Source: Dendrocalamus latiflorus | Lineage: Eukaryota > Streptophyta > Magnoliopsida > Poales > Poaceae | Direction of reading: 5' to 3' | DNA length: 64,000 nucleotides | NCBI GenBank assembly: GCA_017311315.1 | Contig: CM029631.1 | Coordinates: 7,064,514 to 7,128,513 of the forward strand | Notes under the pieces: model-generated | Told to the model about the DNA's origin: nothing | Seen by the model: only the letters and a program-made list of their open reading frames with translations | The model's database searches: none | Shown here: positions 11,411 to 23,500 of the stretch, one piece after another | Position numbering within the stretch: the stretch's first letter is position 1 | Layout of the letters: the number at the start of each line of letters is the position of its first letter | Made by a program: the position numbers and the translations under genes

Positions 11411-11967
11411 ATGGATCCATTACTGGCCAATTCAATGATTTGGTATGATGAAGCATCATTGGCCTTCCTTGAGATCTGTCGTGAGGAGGTGCTAGCCAAC
11501 AACCATAATACCACTTGTCTGAATAGGCAAGGCTACCTAAACCTCATGTCAAAGTTTAAGGAGTGCACGGGTTGGTGCTACACTCACAAGTAGTTCAAGA
11601 ATCACTAGGCTTTGTATAAATAGTTGTACGCTAAGTGGCGCACATTGAAGCATAATGCCTCGAGGTTTGGCATTGATCTGGTGACTGGCTGCATCGTTGC
11701 AAACTCTACAAGAGTGACCATGTAGAGCACGTGTGCAACTACTACGAAGCTCAATTGGCAGCTGGGGTGGTGAAGCAAGACAACCTGAGCTTGGAGTGCG
11801 AGGACCTCATTCAGAAGGCCATTGCTGATAGGTACCTCGAGGGTTCAGAGGAGTGGTTCTATGCCACCATGCTACTGCGGGACAAGGGGAATCATGAAAT
11901 GTTTAGGATGATCAATACCTCAGAACTCCGAGGTGAGTGGCTTCGTCGTGCTTGGGCGTTCAACTAG
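11411..11967 (+). pseudogene. Harbinger ORF1 (Myb/trihelix-like DNA-binding protein), broken
   Basis: The reading begins MDPLLANSMIWYDEASLAF and continues with W- and Y-rich segments typical of the Myb/SANT-like partner protein of plant PIF/Harbinger transposons (FKECTGWCYTHKQFKNH, then LYAKWRTLK). Stops occur after THK, after NH and later near 11720. The reading resumes with ECEDLIQKAIADRYLEGSEEWFY and ends at 11967. In this superfamily ORF1 is needed with the transposase for mobilisation and nuclear import; this copy cannot encode a full protein. Confidence 0.7.
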
Positions 11968-13440
11968 CCCAAGTAGTAGGTAACAGATGTGAGTCCTCCA
12001 CTTAGTACCCTATGTCGCATTTAATTTAGGTTATCGTTCAATAAGTTGGGACATCATTCCATATATCCTGTCAGTGTTTTGATTGTGGATATGTCCTCGA
12101 TCATGTTAGCCTATGTTCTTGTTGTACTTAACTATTTGTTGTGTTCGTATTGTGCACTGGTTGTGTATCTGTCACTGCACTATTCGTTACCTAAAGTGAT
12201 GCTTGGCATTGCGATGGATATTACATTGTTGAGAAACCTATGTGTTGTTATTACATTGTTGACAAATGTTGTTAGGTCTTTGATTACTTGTTATATGTCA
12301 TGGGAGTAGTATCCTGTGTTATGTTTAAACACAACATAGTTTGGTATCCTCTGTTTGCAGAACATCGACAAAATCAAGCAGGTTGGTTGTCCAATGCTAG
12401 TTATACATGTCTTTAGACTGTACTAACAACCTTGCGGAGTTGTGGTATGATAGTGTGGCGGTCGATAAGCAGCTGGAAATGATGGAACCAAGTTGAAGTT
12501 CAGGAGTCAGATTAAGAATGATTAGGATAGTTGGTTTGATGTGCATGTTTCTTTAGCTAAAATGCTTTTATCCAGAAATGGAGCCTTGGTTTGGTGTACC
12601 AAGTCAAGTTCTTGTGTCTTTTGTTTTGTTTGGGAGCATTGTGTTGTGGATTGGAGCTAGCTAATTGATCATCGGTCGATGCAAAAATGGGTGTCAATGA
12701 ATGGAAGGCAGTAGATAGTGACATATAGTTGAGAACTACTAGAGGTAGTATTGTATTATCATTTGTTTTTAAGATCATGAATTGCATCAAGACATGGCAA
12801 CATTTACCTATGTGCTGGAAATATGTGACAAAACTATGAAGGTGAGCGTGCGTGTTGACTGTTGAATGACAACTAGTTTCTGCTCTACAATTGGTTTTCT
12901 ATGTACATGTGAACTGAGACATGTTGTCACCATGTCCATGACCTGGAATTAGTCTTGCGCATGAATTATTCATGCATGCTTCTAGTTGGGCAGGAACTCT
13001 ACATATGAGGATCGATTATTTGTTTCTGAGTAGACCGGGAATCTCTGCATAACCTGCTCCAGCAGTGAGGGAATCTTTACCCTGACTTTAGGTTGTTTTC
13101 ATGATACGACAAAACAAGCAGTCCTACATGTAGTTCAAAATGTTTTTTTAGTGTGCACTCTCACCTACAAATGCCAATCTTGCTCCTTCGTCTTCACACT
13201 GGCTTTCACGCTCTCCTTCACGTACTTTGCCCTGTCTTGAGAAGCAATGTGTGAGGGAGTAATCAGTAGAGCAATTGCTGTTATAAGTACACCGTAGCTT
13301 AAACAAATCATGCATATCTTTAGATTACATTACTCCGTAACTAAGCACCCAACTAATAGTAAAGTTACATGAAGAGATTATCCACACAACTTGCTTTGTT
13401 GTGCATCTATTGTACTTACTCTATTACACGCATAGGCGCC

Positions 13441-15162
13441 ATGGCAGACCACGATGGCTCAGACAATGACGACAGTGAAGTGCCTCCACCACTCATTGAA
13501 TTAGTGGTCCTTGAAATGCTCAGGAGGCAAGCACAAAGGGTGTCGCGCAGGCCGCGTAGAGAATCCATGCAGATCGGGCAGGAGTGGCTTAATGAGTAGC
13601 TAGCTGACCCAAGTCTCTATCATGAAATGTTTAGGATGGACATTGCTTATTTCGAGAGCTTGCACACCCGCCTGGTGACCCACCATGGTTTGAGGTCCAC
13701 TATAGAGGTGTCATCCAAGTCGTCCTCCACTATAATTACAAAGTTTGGCGAGGTGCTTGAGTACGTGTATGACCTATCAGGTTCCAACGTTAGGCCACGA
13801 GATCCCCTTTTCACCACTCTACATAGATCTTTTCTATCACGCTGCTATTTCTCGCACTTTGCAGGGGCCATCAGAGCAATAGATGGCACTCATATTCTCG
13901 TAGTTGTTCCTGAGGCCTCATGTGTCGTGTACACGAACCGATGTACATGAACCGCCATGGGTACACGAGTCAAAATATTTTGGCATGTGCAACTTTGTTA
14001 TGAGGTTCACATGGGTCACTGCCGGATGGCCAGGCTTTACCCACGACACTTACATCCTAATGGATACATTGGTCGGTTTCGGCCATTTGTTCCCCAAGTC
14101 TCCCACAAGTACATCCGGCTTAACATTTGTTCATATTAGTCCCACCGTAATGCAATCCTAACCAATCTTCTTGCATGATCATTGCTTGAGATAAATACTA
14201 CCTAGTTGACTCCAGATATCCAAACCGAACGAGGTTAGGGATGGCAATCGGGCGCGGTGGGCACGGGTAGTGCTCGCCCATAGGCCATACCCATACCCGT
14301 GACCCCGATTTACACCCACGGGCATACCCGCGAAGGACGACGGGTGAAGAACCTCGCCCATACCCGTCGCCCGTGGGCATACCCGTTTACCCGCGAACTA
14401 AGAGTCACCATATGAGAGTTGAACTAATGACCGATACATATAAGCTAGAAAATATAATAGCTATAAAAATTTTATAACAATCAACAACAATTAGATATAT
14501 GCAAAAGTTTATAACAATTAATAGCAATTAGAGATATTACTATGGCTGCGCCACCTGTCAATCTATATCGTGGGTAAACGGACGGGCCAGGTACGGATGG
14601 AGCTTACCCATACCCATGCCCGTTTACCCGACGGGTAGAGTGTTTCTCCCATTTTTCATACCCGTGGATAAAGAAAATATTCCATACCCGACTCCATTAG
14701 GGTATTTACCCACGGGTATACGGGTAAACGGGCACAATTGCCATCCCTAAATGGGGTACCTTGCCCCGTACAGAAACACCTAGTACCACGTGTCTGACTT
14801 CGGCAATGGCCCAACGCCACATGGTAGGCAAGAGACGTCGACTACCACCATTCGTTGCTTCGCAACTTTATCAAATGGGCATTCAGCGTGTGGAAGAGGA
14901 AGTGGCGCATACTACATAACATAATAGCAAATTCACTGGAGTGGCAGATGAAGATATTTCTGCCATTATGGCCTTGCACAATTTCATCTTTGACGAGGAA
15001 TTAAGCGGTCCAGATTTCGAGGATCCTGCTCTAGGCCCAAGTTACAGGTCAGATGAACCTGACAGCACGACGGCACCCACAGAGTCAAAGGTGCATAGGG
15101 AGGCACAAGTGGATCACTTACGGGATGTCATCTCTTACAATCTAGTTGTAGGTTCTATGTAG
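13441..15162 (+). pseudogene. Harbinger DDE transposase, broken
   Basis: It starts MADHDGSDNDD. Catalytic landmarks of the PIF/Harbinger DDE nuclease are visible: AIDGTHI (first Asp, about 13882), then in another frame RFTWVTAGWPGFTHD (second Asp, about 14045), then KYYLVDSRYPNR (about 14190-14225), and finally MALHNFI with an acidic tail (14970-15160). It is inactivated by a TAG at about 13597, frameshifts near 13940 and the hAT MITE at 14236-14749. The MITE splits it between the PNR and RYLAPY-like segments; the two flanks join cleanly once the MITE and one TSD are discounted. Confidence 0.85.
14236..14749. mobile_element. hAT MITE inside the Harbinger transposase
   Basis: Terminal inverted repeats TAGGGATGGCAAT are at both ends. 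The flanking octamers AACGAGGT and AATGGGGT differ by two transitions, a decayed 8-bp hAT target duplication. Many CGGGTA/TACCCG motifs in both halves give a fold-back character and resemble hAT subterminal binding motifs. It has no coding capacity. Confidence 0.85.
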
Positions 15163-15802
15163 GAGTGCAAGACGTAAAAGTTTCTTTGTTGTGATGGCAT
15201 CGGGTCATGTACGTTCGATTGGCAGGATGCATGAGTTTGTTAGTAATGTATGCATTAATATACATTTCAAGCCACTTTATTATGTTTCCTTGCACATACC
15301 AGTTTTTCCTTGCCTTCTACATGTTACAAAACATGCTTGCTTTCAACCCAAAAGCTTTGCAGTTTACCAATTCGAGTCCATGCTAACGTATGAAAAATCA
15401 ACAAAAAAGCCATAAGCCATCAGCCTTAAAGAACGCATCAACTTTAGCCATAATTCATTAGCCCAAAAGAATACAACTGCTTCAGCCAAAAGCTATAAGC
15501 CACAGCCAAAAGCCATAAGCCACAGTTTAAAAGAACCCACCCTAAAATGATTGATGTGCGACCTAGGAGTTAGACGACGGGTGATCTAGCTTTATGTAGA
15601 TGGTGACAGTTGGTGGTAGTAGTGGTGGAAGTGAGGACAACCATGACAGTTGGTGATACCAAGGAGTGATAAACGATGCTAACCTTGCTAGCCAAAGGGG
15701 CTTGTTGGTGGCATTGCTAAGGCGATGTGGATAACTGGCAAGAAGGTGAAGCCAAAAGGCAATGGAGAATGATAGTAGTAATAGTTGCACTTCATTGCTA
15801 TT

Positions 15803-16013
15803 TTGCTCATTCTTTTTAGCTTATGGCTTCCTACGAACAAATAAACAAGGCAGTTTCTCCACCATCATTTTGAATCGATTTATCGAGATAGCCTTTTTGA
15901 AGCAGCTTATCGGCTTATCGACATTCGATTTGTTTGTACAAGCGCTTGCGCTAGGGCCACAAGCCATCAACCGCAACCATAAATCATAAGGCGCAACTAA
16001 ACATAATGCACCC
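15803..16013. mobile_element. Tourist-like MITE, copy 1 (211 bp)
   Basis: It is homologous along its length, in opposite orientation, to the MITE at 22383-22565. Shared blocks include AGCTTATGGCTTC, a GATAAGC block and a GGTTGCGGTTGATGG block. It is flanked by ATT on both sides. Its GGGTGCATTATGTTT right end (inverted) and AAGCCATAAGC motif resemble the termini of the Harbinger at 6029-15542. Confidence 0.75.
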
Positions 16014-16489
16014 ATTGAAGTAAGCAGGAGTTATAGGATGCCCCCCAAATAGCAATGTACAATTCTTATTGATATTGCTTCTATGGTTGCATACTTGCAT
16101 CATATTTATTGTTCAAGTATGAATATGTCTATGTATAGTATCGCCTACAAAGCAAAGAAAAAACCATAGCAATTTTTCTTTATGGAAACAAACCATAGTT
16201 TTTATGTGGGTGAAGTTGATAAGGACATGACCCCTATAGATATAACCATATTTACTATGCTTACAATTCCAATTACAAGAGCCCGTACACTTCACTTAAA
16301 TTATCAGATGAGCTCGTTTTTAGAAGTGCATTTATATTATATGAACTATATGATGATACCTAATGATGAAAATATATGATACATACGAAGAGGAAATGCA
16401 CTTGAGCTGAAGCAAAGAAGAAAGTTCGATTTGGTACATAGATGGAATTTTAGATTCTCTAAATGTTTTTGAATTGGGAAACGCTTTCG

Positions 16490-16624
16490 AAAAGGGTTGT
16501 ATCCTAAATAAACTTAAGAACATTTCAAGAAATATCGAAAATGAGCGAGGAAGCTTTAGAAACGCCGCGGAAAACATTTTAAAGGGTTTTGCGAAAATTT
16601 ATTGAAATTTTAAGGGCGTTACAA
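16490..16624 (-). mobile_element. Possible LTR fragment
   Basis: Read on the minus strand from 16624 the sequence opens TGTAACGCCCTTAAAATTTC, similar in style to the LTR start at 6044 (TGTAACATCCTGAAAAATC). No partner end or target duplication is found, so only an LTR tip is suggested. Confidence 0.35.
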
Positions 16625-17513
16625 GATTGCACCCACCAAGCCACTTTTGCAAGTTGGGAAACACAAAATGTTGTAGTACTCCAATATGTAGTTCTCAATG
16701 CGCTTGCCGGTCTATATTTGGCAAAAAAGAAGGAAAAAACTTAGTTTATTTTATCTTGGATGGGGAATGTTTGACCCTCCCAGACCGAGCCCTAGCCAGT
16801 AGCAGGCTGACTAGCAGCATCTCAAATGCTAAAATCTAAAGCCCGAACCAAAACCCCTGGCCCCCACGTGGAACAGTAACACACTGTCCGGTCTCGCCAT
16901 CTGTTGCCAATTCAAACTGAGCCATATGACGCACTGCCAGACTAGAAGGCTCACAACTAGCCTGCCACAAAGTTAGTCCTCATGACAAGTGACTATCACT
17001 ACCGCTGGGCACTGTCTATTGTCACTAGTCTACGGCTCTATTTTTTAAAGTACAACTTATTAATCTAATAAATAATAATTATTAAAAAAATTAGAACTAA
17101 AAACTGACTTGAAAAAAAGGACAGAAACGAAGTGTACTACTGCTACTGCTCGTTTCCTTCCCACTCCCAGTCAAAACGCAGTCGCGGCCGCGGTCGCTTC
17201 CCCCCAGTCTCGCGAGCCCAGCCGTGAGCCGAGCCAGAAGCACACACGCCGCGCGAGGCGCGGATGTAGGGAGAGGCAGCCAGGCACAGGCAGGCGCATA
17301 GCGAGGGGCCGCGACGCGACGCGACCCGGGCGTACGGGCCGAGTCGGCCGGCCCGTTCGCGTCGCCCACCTCTCCCTACATATCCTCCACGCAGTCCCCA
17401 CGCGCACGCTCTCCTCTCTCGCTCGCTCGCTCTCGCAGTCTCGGCTCGTCTCGCCGCCACCACCTGTTCGACCGAACTCATCCCTCCCCGGCGAGGCGAG
17501 GCGAGGCGGGGCG
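16625..17513 (+). promoter_or_regulatory. 5' flank and leader of IREH1
   Basis: This interval precedes the IREH1 start codon. From about 17150 it becomes GC-rich with CT tracts (CTCTCTCGCTCGCTCGCTCTC), as in grass 5' UTRs. No TATA element at a safe distance can be singled out. Long ORFs on both strands here are composition effects. Confidence 0.4.
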
Positions 17514-20500
17514 ATGGTGTTCAAGGGCCGCTTCTTCTCGTCGCGGCACAAGTCGTCCGAGTCCTCCAGCCCCGACGGCAGCAACAGCCCCCGCATGCCC
17601 ACCTCCGCGCCGGCCTCCGCCGCGCCAGCGTCCTCGCCGGCGTCCTCCTCCTCCAGATCCGACAAGAAGAAGTCCAAATCCGAGACCCCCAAGAAGCGCG
17701 ACAAGCTATTCGGCTCCGCGGCGGCCGCCGCGTCCTCGGCCTCGTCGAGCCCGTCCGGCGATGGGAGGAAGGGTGCGGCGGCGCAGATTAGGGATGCGAG
17801 TGGGGGTGGCACGTCGGCGGCGGCGCTGTCGCCGATCCTGGCGTCCTCGCTGGGGCTGAACCGGATCAAGACGAGATCCGGCCCGCTGCCGCAGGAGGGG
17901 CAGCGCATCGCCGCCGCGCTCGGGAGCAGCAACCTCTCGCGCGGGCAGGCGCAGGCGGAGCCATCGGCCGCCTCGGCCGGAGGCATCGGGAGGAAGGGCG
18001 TGAGCTCGTGGGCCGATTCGAGTAGTGGTGGCAGTAGTAGCCGGGGGAAGGGTAAGGCGGCCGAGCTGCCGGTGCGGGGTGCGGCAGGAACGCGCGTGGG
18101 AGCAGAAGGAAAGAACTCTGCAAAAGGTGTAATCCTATGCATGTTTTTTTTAAGTTTGTTTTGGGTTTTGCAGCATGATCCTGTAAGCTGGCTACTGATT
18201 TATTGAAGCTATGGGTTAGAACTTCGCAGTGGTGAGCTCTTGCATAAGCATTAAGCAGTGTAGGGGAGAGCAAGCTTTACCTACTCATGTAAAGACTTAA
18301 CAAGTTAACGGTTTCTGAAAAACCAGTAAAGACTTAACAATTTCACCTTAGAGGTGTTTAGTTGTCGGGAGATGGGAGTGCATGACTCAACTTGCTACGG
18401 TATCCGGATACCAAACTCGAAACACTGGTGCTAATGTAAGGAAGATTCTAACCATTTAAAGTAAGGAGGGGTTGCCAAATTGGCAAGACGATTAGTAATT
18501 GCTTGCTCGTTTAGGTGCTTGAACATAAGGTATTTCTAACGGGATTGTGATTGAAGATACATATTGTGCACCCTATGAATTCTATATACACAATTCAATG
18601 AATTAATTGGATATACGCTTGACCCGTGGGATGTTCGTCTGACACATGTTAGACACTACTCACGCTAGCACTTCCTTGACACTTGTCAATGCGTATCTGA
18701 GCTGTATCAATCAATTCACTTCGTTAGTGCTACATAAAAGCAAACCGTTCGGAGTTTGCAGCATACTGAACGGTGGTTTGTGATTGAGTGTTTTACTAGA
18801 AAGATGTATCTTCCATTGCCATAACTGGATGATTATTAATCTATAAGCTATGGTTATATAGTTTCTACGCATTCCATATGAAAATGCATTACATGTAGGC
18901 TTGTCCGCAGCACATTCTACTTTATCTCATTGGTGTGCCTAGAGAGCAATACCAAATAATTGCAGAATCTGTTTCTACAAATTAGAACCAAGTGCTTCTT
19001 ATGTAACTTGATATCATGTTTGTGTGTTCCGGTATGAAAATATCCATGCGTTTACTTGGTGGCTTTCTTTTGTGGCAACTTGTTCTCTTTATTCTTCTGA
19101 TGAATTTTGACATTTTACCTGGTATTTCCCCCTTATTCTGGTGCCTTTTTGTCTTGACAACCATAGCTGATATGTGGGCGTATAATCCATCTTATACACA
19201 GCTAAATCTAATGCACTGCGGAACCATTCTGGAGATTTGAGGACTCCAACTCACATACCAGAGACTGCGGTAATGATACATGTATATGATTTTTCGCACC
19301 TTACATATAAGTAAACGATGACTAAACCATCTTTCGCTCTTTCGCTTACACTTACTATCTACATTGGCATCTTAATCCACAGTGTGCATATGATACCTAT
19401 GAAACACCAAAGGAATCCGAGTCTCCACGCTTTAAGGCCATTATGCAGGCTACCAGTGCACCAAGGAAGAGAGTCCCTGCAGATATAAAAAGTTTTTCGC
19501 ATGAGTTGAACTCCAAAGGGGTCCGACCATTCCCTTTCTTGAAACCTCGGGGCATTTACAACTTGAAGGTAATTTCAATTCATGTTCTGTGCGAGATGAT
19601 GGTCAATGGCGTATCTGTGTGTTATGCCTTTTTTTGGGCCTGATCTATTTTTTTATCTTCCAGTTATGATAATCTTGTCTTCTGTTGTTTACACAGGAGG
19701 TGTTAAAAGTTATTCAGGTGAGGTTTGAGAAGGCAAAGGAAGAGGTAAATTCAGATTTGGCTATATTTGCGGGAGACTTGGTTAGTGTAATGGAAAAGTA
19801 CGCAGACTCTCACCCTGAGTGGAAAGAAACACTGGAGGATTTGCTAATACTTGCACGTAGCTGTTGTGTAATGACACCTGGGGAATTTTGGCTTCAATGT
19901 GAAGTTATAGTGCAAGATTTGGATGATCATCGCCAGGACCTCCCAATGGGTGTGCTGAAGAAACTGTACACTCGGATGCTTTTTATCCTTACAAGATGTA
20001 CAAGGCTGCTCCAGTTTCACAAGGAGAACGTCTTTGCAGAGGATGAAGTTGTTATAGATCAGCGTGATAAGATTATACAATCTGCTGACAGGCAGATTTT
20101 AGCCCAACCAGGTGCAGTTGACACAACAACCAGAACCAGTAAAAGCGAGGCAAGAAAATCATACAGTCAAGAGCAGCATAAGTTGAAATGGAGAAGAAGC
20201 CAGGAGATAAAGCCTGTTAAGCTTCTTTTGCCACTTGATACAGATGTTAAGAAAGAGGTTGAGTCTCCAACCAGAGAACTAATGTCTTCATGGAAACCCT
20301 TTCCATCACCTGTTACAAAGCCCCCAAAAGAATCTACCCCTATCAAAGAGGAATCACATAATAAGAAAACAGAGGCACTCTCTACAGTTAGTAGCAGTGT
20401 TGAATTAACCAGTCCAGTAGAATCTATATCACATCAATCTCTTCCTCCCAAACATCAACGCAAAACATCATGGGGACACTGGTCTGACCAGCCAAATATT

Positions 20501-23500
20501 TCCGAAGAGGGTTCAATAATGTGTCGCATATGTGAAGAATATGTCCCTACACATTACGTAGAAAATCATTCAACAATTTGTGCAATTGCTGACAGGTGTG
20601 ATCAAAAAGGTGTAAGTGTTGATGAACGTCTAATAAGAGTGGCAGAAACACTAGAAAAGTTGGTAGATTCTTATTCGCAGAAAGACCTTCCAAATGCTGT
20701 CGGCAGCCCAGATGTTGCAAAAGTTTCAAATTCAAGCATCAATGAAGAATCTGATGGTCCCTCTCCAAAACTCTCTGATTGGTCTAGAAGAGGCTCCGCT
20801 GATATGCTTGACTATCTCCAAGAGGCTGATAATACAATTTCATTGGACGACATAAAAAATCTTCCTTCAATGACATGTAAGACTCGTTTTGGTCCGAAAT
20901 CTGATCAAGGGATGGCTACATCATCAGCAGGAAGTATAACCCCTAGATCTCCATTAACGACTCCAAGATCAAATCATATAGACATGCTTTTAGCTGGTAA
21001 AAGTGCAATTAATGAGAGTGATGATCTTCCACAGGTAAGCTATGCATATAATTTCCATAATTCTGGTTATCTCTCTCCTTTTACATTTAATAGCTGATTA
21101 TTTCGCTATAAACTTGTCAGCTACTAAATTACCTGACTATAGAAAAAGTAGCCAGTATCAATGTTTATACTGGTGTGATATGCAAAGCTAGTGACCATAA
21201 TAAAATCTACTGATGATGTAGTTCTATTTGTCTGTTGCTTATGCCAATTTAATTTCTTTGTGCAACTGCTGAATATTAATTGTTTAAAATAAACGAGGAT
21301 ATAACATTAAGAATAAACTGTTGATTTTCTAGTTGGTGGTAGTTGAAACTTAAAAGGGTTATCATTTTTGTATTCCAATTAGCAATTGTTTGCCTGTAGA
21401 AAATGATTTATATTGTAATGCAAGGAGTGCTAACCATTTTTATTGGAAATTTCTCCAATGTCAACTATTAACTTCAAGTTGTTAGAGTTGCTGAAATAGC
21501 ATCCTTCAATCTGTGCAGATTGTTGAACTTGCTGATATTGCACGATGTATTGCAAGTACTCCTCTGGATGAAGAAAGTGCACTATCCCAATTGGTTACGT
21601 GCATAGAAGATCTGCAAGAAATTGTCAATCGTAGGAAGCATGAGGCCCTCACAGTCCAGACATTTGGCACACGTATAGAAAAACTTCACCGGTGAGAGTC
21701 CGCTGAGTTCAGTGCGAACTTGCCTTCTTTTTTTTCAATTGACATTCTTACTAAATAACATCATCTAAAGATAATTCTTGCAGGTCACTTCATTTTGGCT
21801 TTTTTTAAGAGAATAATTTTATTTGCCATTTCTTACTCTGTAGCTAATTCTGCCTTCTGATTTGCAATAATCCTTTAGGGAAAAGTACCTGCAGCTTTGT
21901 GATTCAGTTGATATGGACAAGGTTGATTCAGCAAGTACCGTAATGGATGAAGAAGACGATGTTGTCCGTAGCTTACGAGCAAGTCCTGTTCATCCTGTCA
22001 AGGATCGTACTTCAATTGATGACTTCGAAATCATAAAACCTATCAGCCGTGGAGCATTTGGACGTGTTTTCCTAGCCAAGAAAAGAACTACAGGAGACCT
22101 GTTTGCTATAAAGGTATTTGTTGGCAGATCTTTTTTGTTCTCTTATGCAGCCATACATGTCTTTTGTGGCGAGAATTGTATTGCAACTTTAGAACAGGCC
22201 TCAAGGTCTTGTAGATTTATGCATTGTTGTTGAGTTAGTATTGAGGGGTCCACTAAGTTCCATAGTCTATAGTTTAATGAAGAGTTGGATTGTAATCCTT
22301 AGGAGTTAGCACTATAAATAGAGGCTGTGGGGTAGCACAATAAATAGAGTCTGTGGGGATCCTGAGGAACAACACATAATTAGGGTGGGTTCTTTTCGGT
22401 TGCGATTGATGGTTTTTGGTCCTAACGCGAGCGTTTGTGCGAACGAACCAAATGACAATAAGCCGCTTCGAAAAGGCTGTCCCGATAAGCCGTTTCGAAA
22501 AAACGGTGGAGAAGTTGTCCCGTTTGTTTGTTCGGGAGAAGCCATAAGCTGAAAAGAAGGAGGCCTTATTCTCCAAATTTCTATATGGTATCAGAGCCAA
22601 ATCCCCAAATTTAACCCTAACCCTAATTGACCGTCGTCCTTGTTGTCTCCAAGTTGCTGCCCCCTACCCCTCGTGGACAGGTCGCAGATGCGAGGGCTGG
22701 CAGGCTGTCACTGCCTGGACCAGCGGTCCTATGGCAGCAGCTGTCGATCAATCTAGTACCACACTGCAAGGGATTGAGTCGTTGCTATGCCGCATCAATT
22801 GTGAGAAGAAAGGAGTTTTGCTGCATGGGGTGGTGCCACTGTTGTGCTGTTTTTGTTGTTGCGAAGGAAGAGAATGAAGAGAGGTTGGAAGAAGAGATGT
22901 ATGCTGTGCAGTGAGATGAAAGTGTACCAAAGAGGTTTCCAACGTCTAGCTAGGTACACACATAATCGTACCGGCAAACTCAGAATTTGAGCTTTTGGAG
23001 GGTGAGACAAAGGATAAAATGTGTGGGTGGTGTGATATTGCTGTGGAGGTGATGGAAACAGGGGAGAAATACTGTTTAGGTGGTGGCTTTGGTGGTCATG
23101 CTGATGGTGGTATTGGTGGCGGACTCAGTGGTGGTGCTAGGTGTTGGAGTTGGTGTCGGCGTTGGTACGGACAGGAGGTGCTTGTGGTGGTGAGTGGTGG
23201 ACGGTGGATGTGGTGGCTTCATTTGGTGGTTATGGTGCATGAGGTGCTGAAGGTGGTAGGCTCAAATTGAGTGCTAGTCGTGGTGGTGACCTCAATGGTG
23301 GTGTTGGAGCGAGAGTTGTTAGTGGCTCTAGTGGTGTTGGAGTGGAAGTATTGTTGTCAACGGCGGTTATGGACAAGTTGGTGTTGGAGGTCTGGGGGTA
23401 TGCTTCTAGAAGGTGGAGGTGGCCAAAATGGTTGGGTTAGAGGTGTTCATGGTGGTTGCAGTCTAGGTAGAGGTGGAGGACACAACATTGGTGGTTGGTA

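Larger units (their letters stand above)
6029..15542 (+). mobile_element. PIF/Harbinger transposon with two nested insertions
   Basis: The left end GGGTGGGTTC and the right end (inverted) GGGTGGGTTCTTTT are flanked by TAA at 6026-6028 and 15543-15545. Removing a solo LTR (6044-9944) and a hAT MITE (14236-14749) with one copy of each target duplication leaves about 5.1 kb. That length fits an autonomous Harbinger with two genes: a Myb/trihelix-like ORF1 (about 11411) followed by a DDE transposase (13441-15162), both on the plus strand. Both ORFs carry stops, so the copy is dead. The right subterminal region repeats AGCCAAAAGC and AAGCCATAAGC motifs shared with the small MITEs at 15803 and 22383. 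Confidence 0.85.

Noticed and set aside
17109..17513. N-terminal extension of IREH1 upstream of 17514
   Set aside because: The upstream in-frame part is Arg/Thr-rich leader; the family start MVFK lies at 17514.
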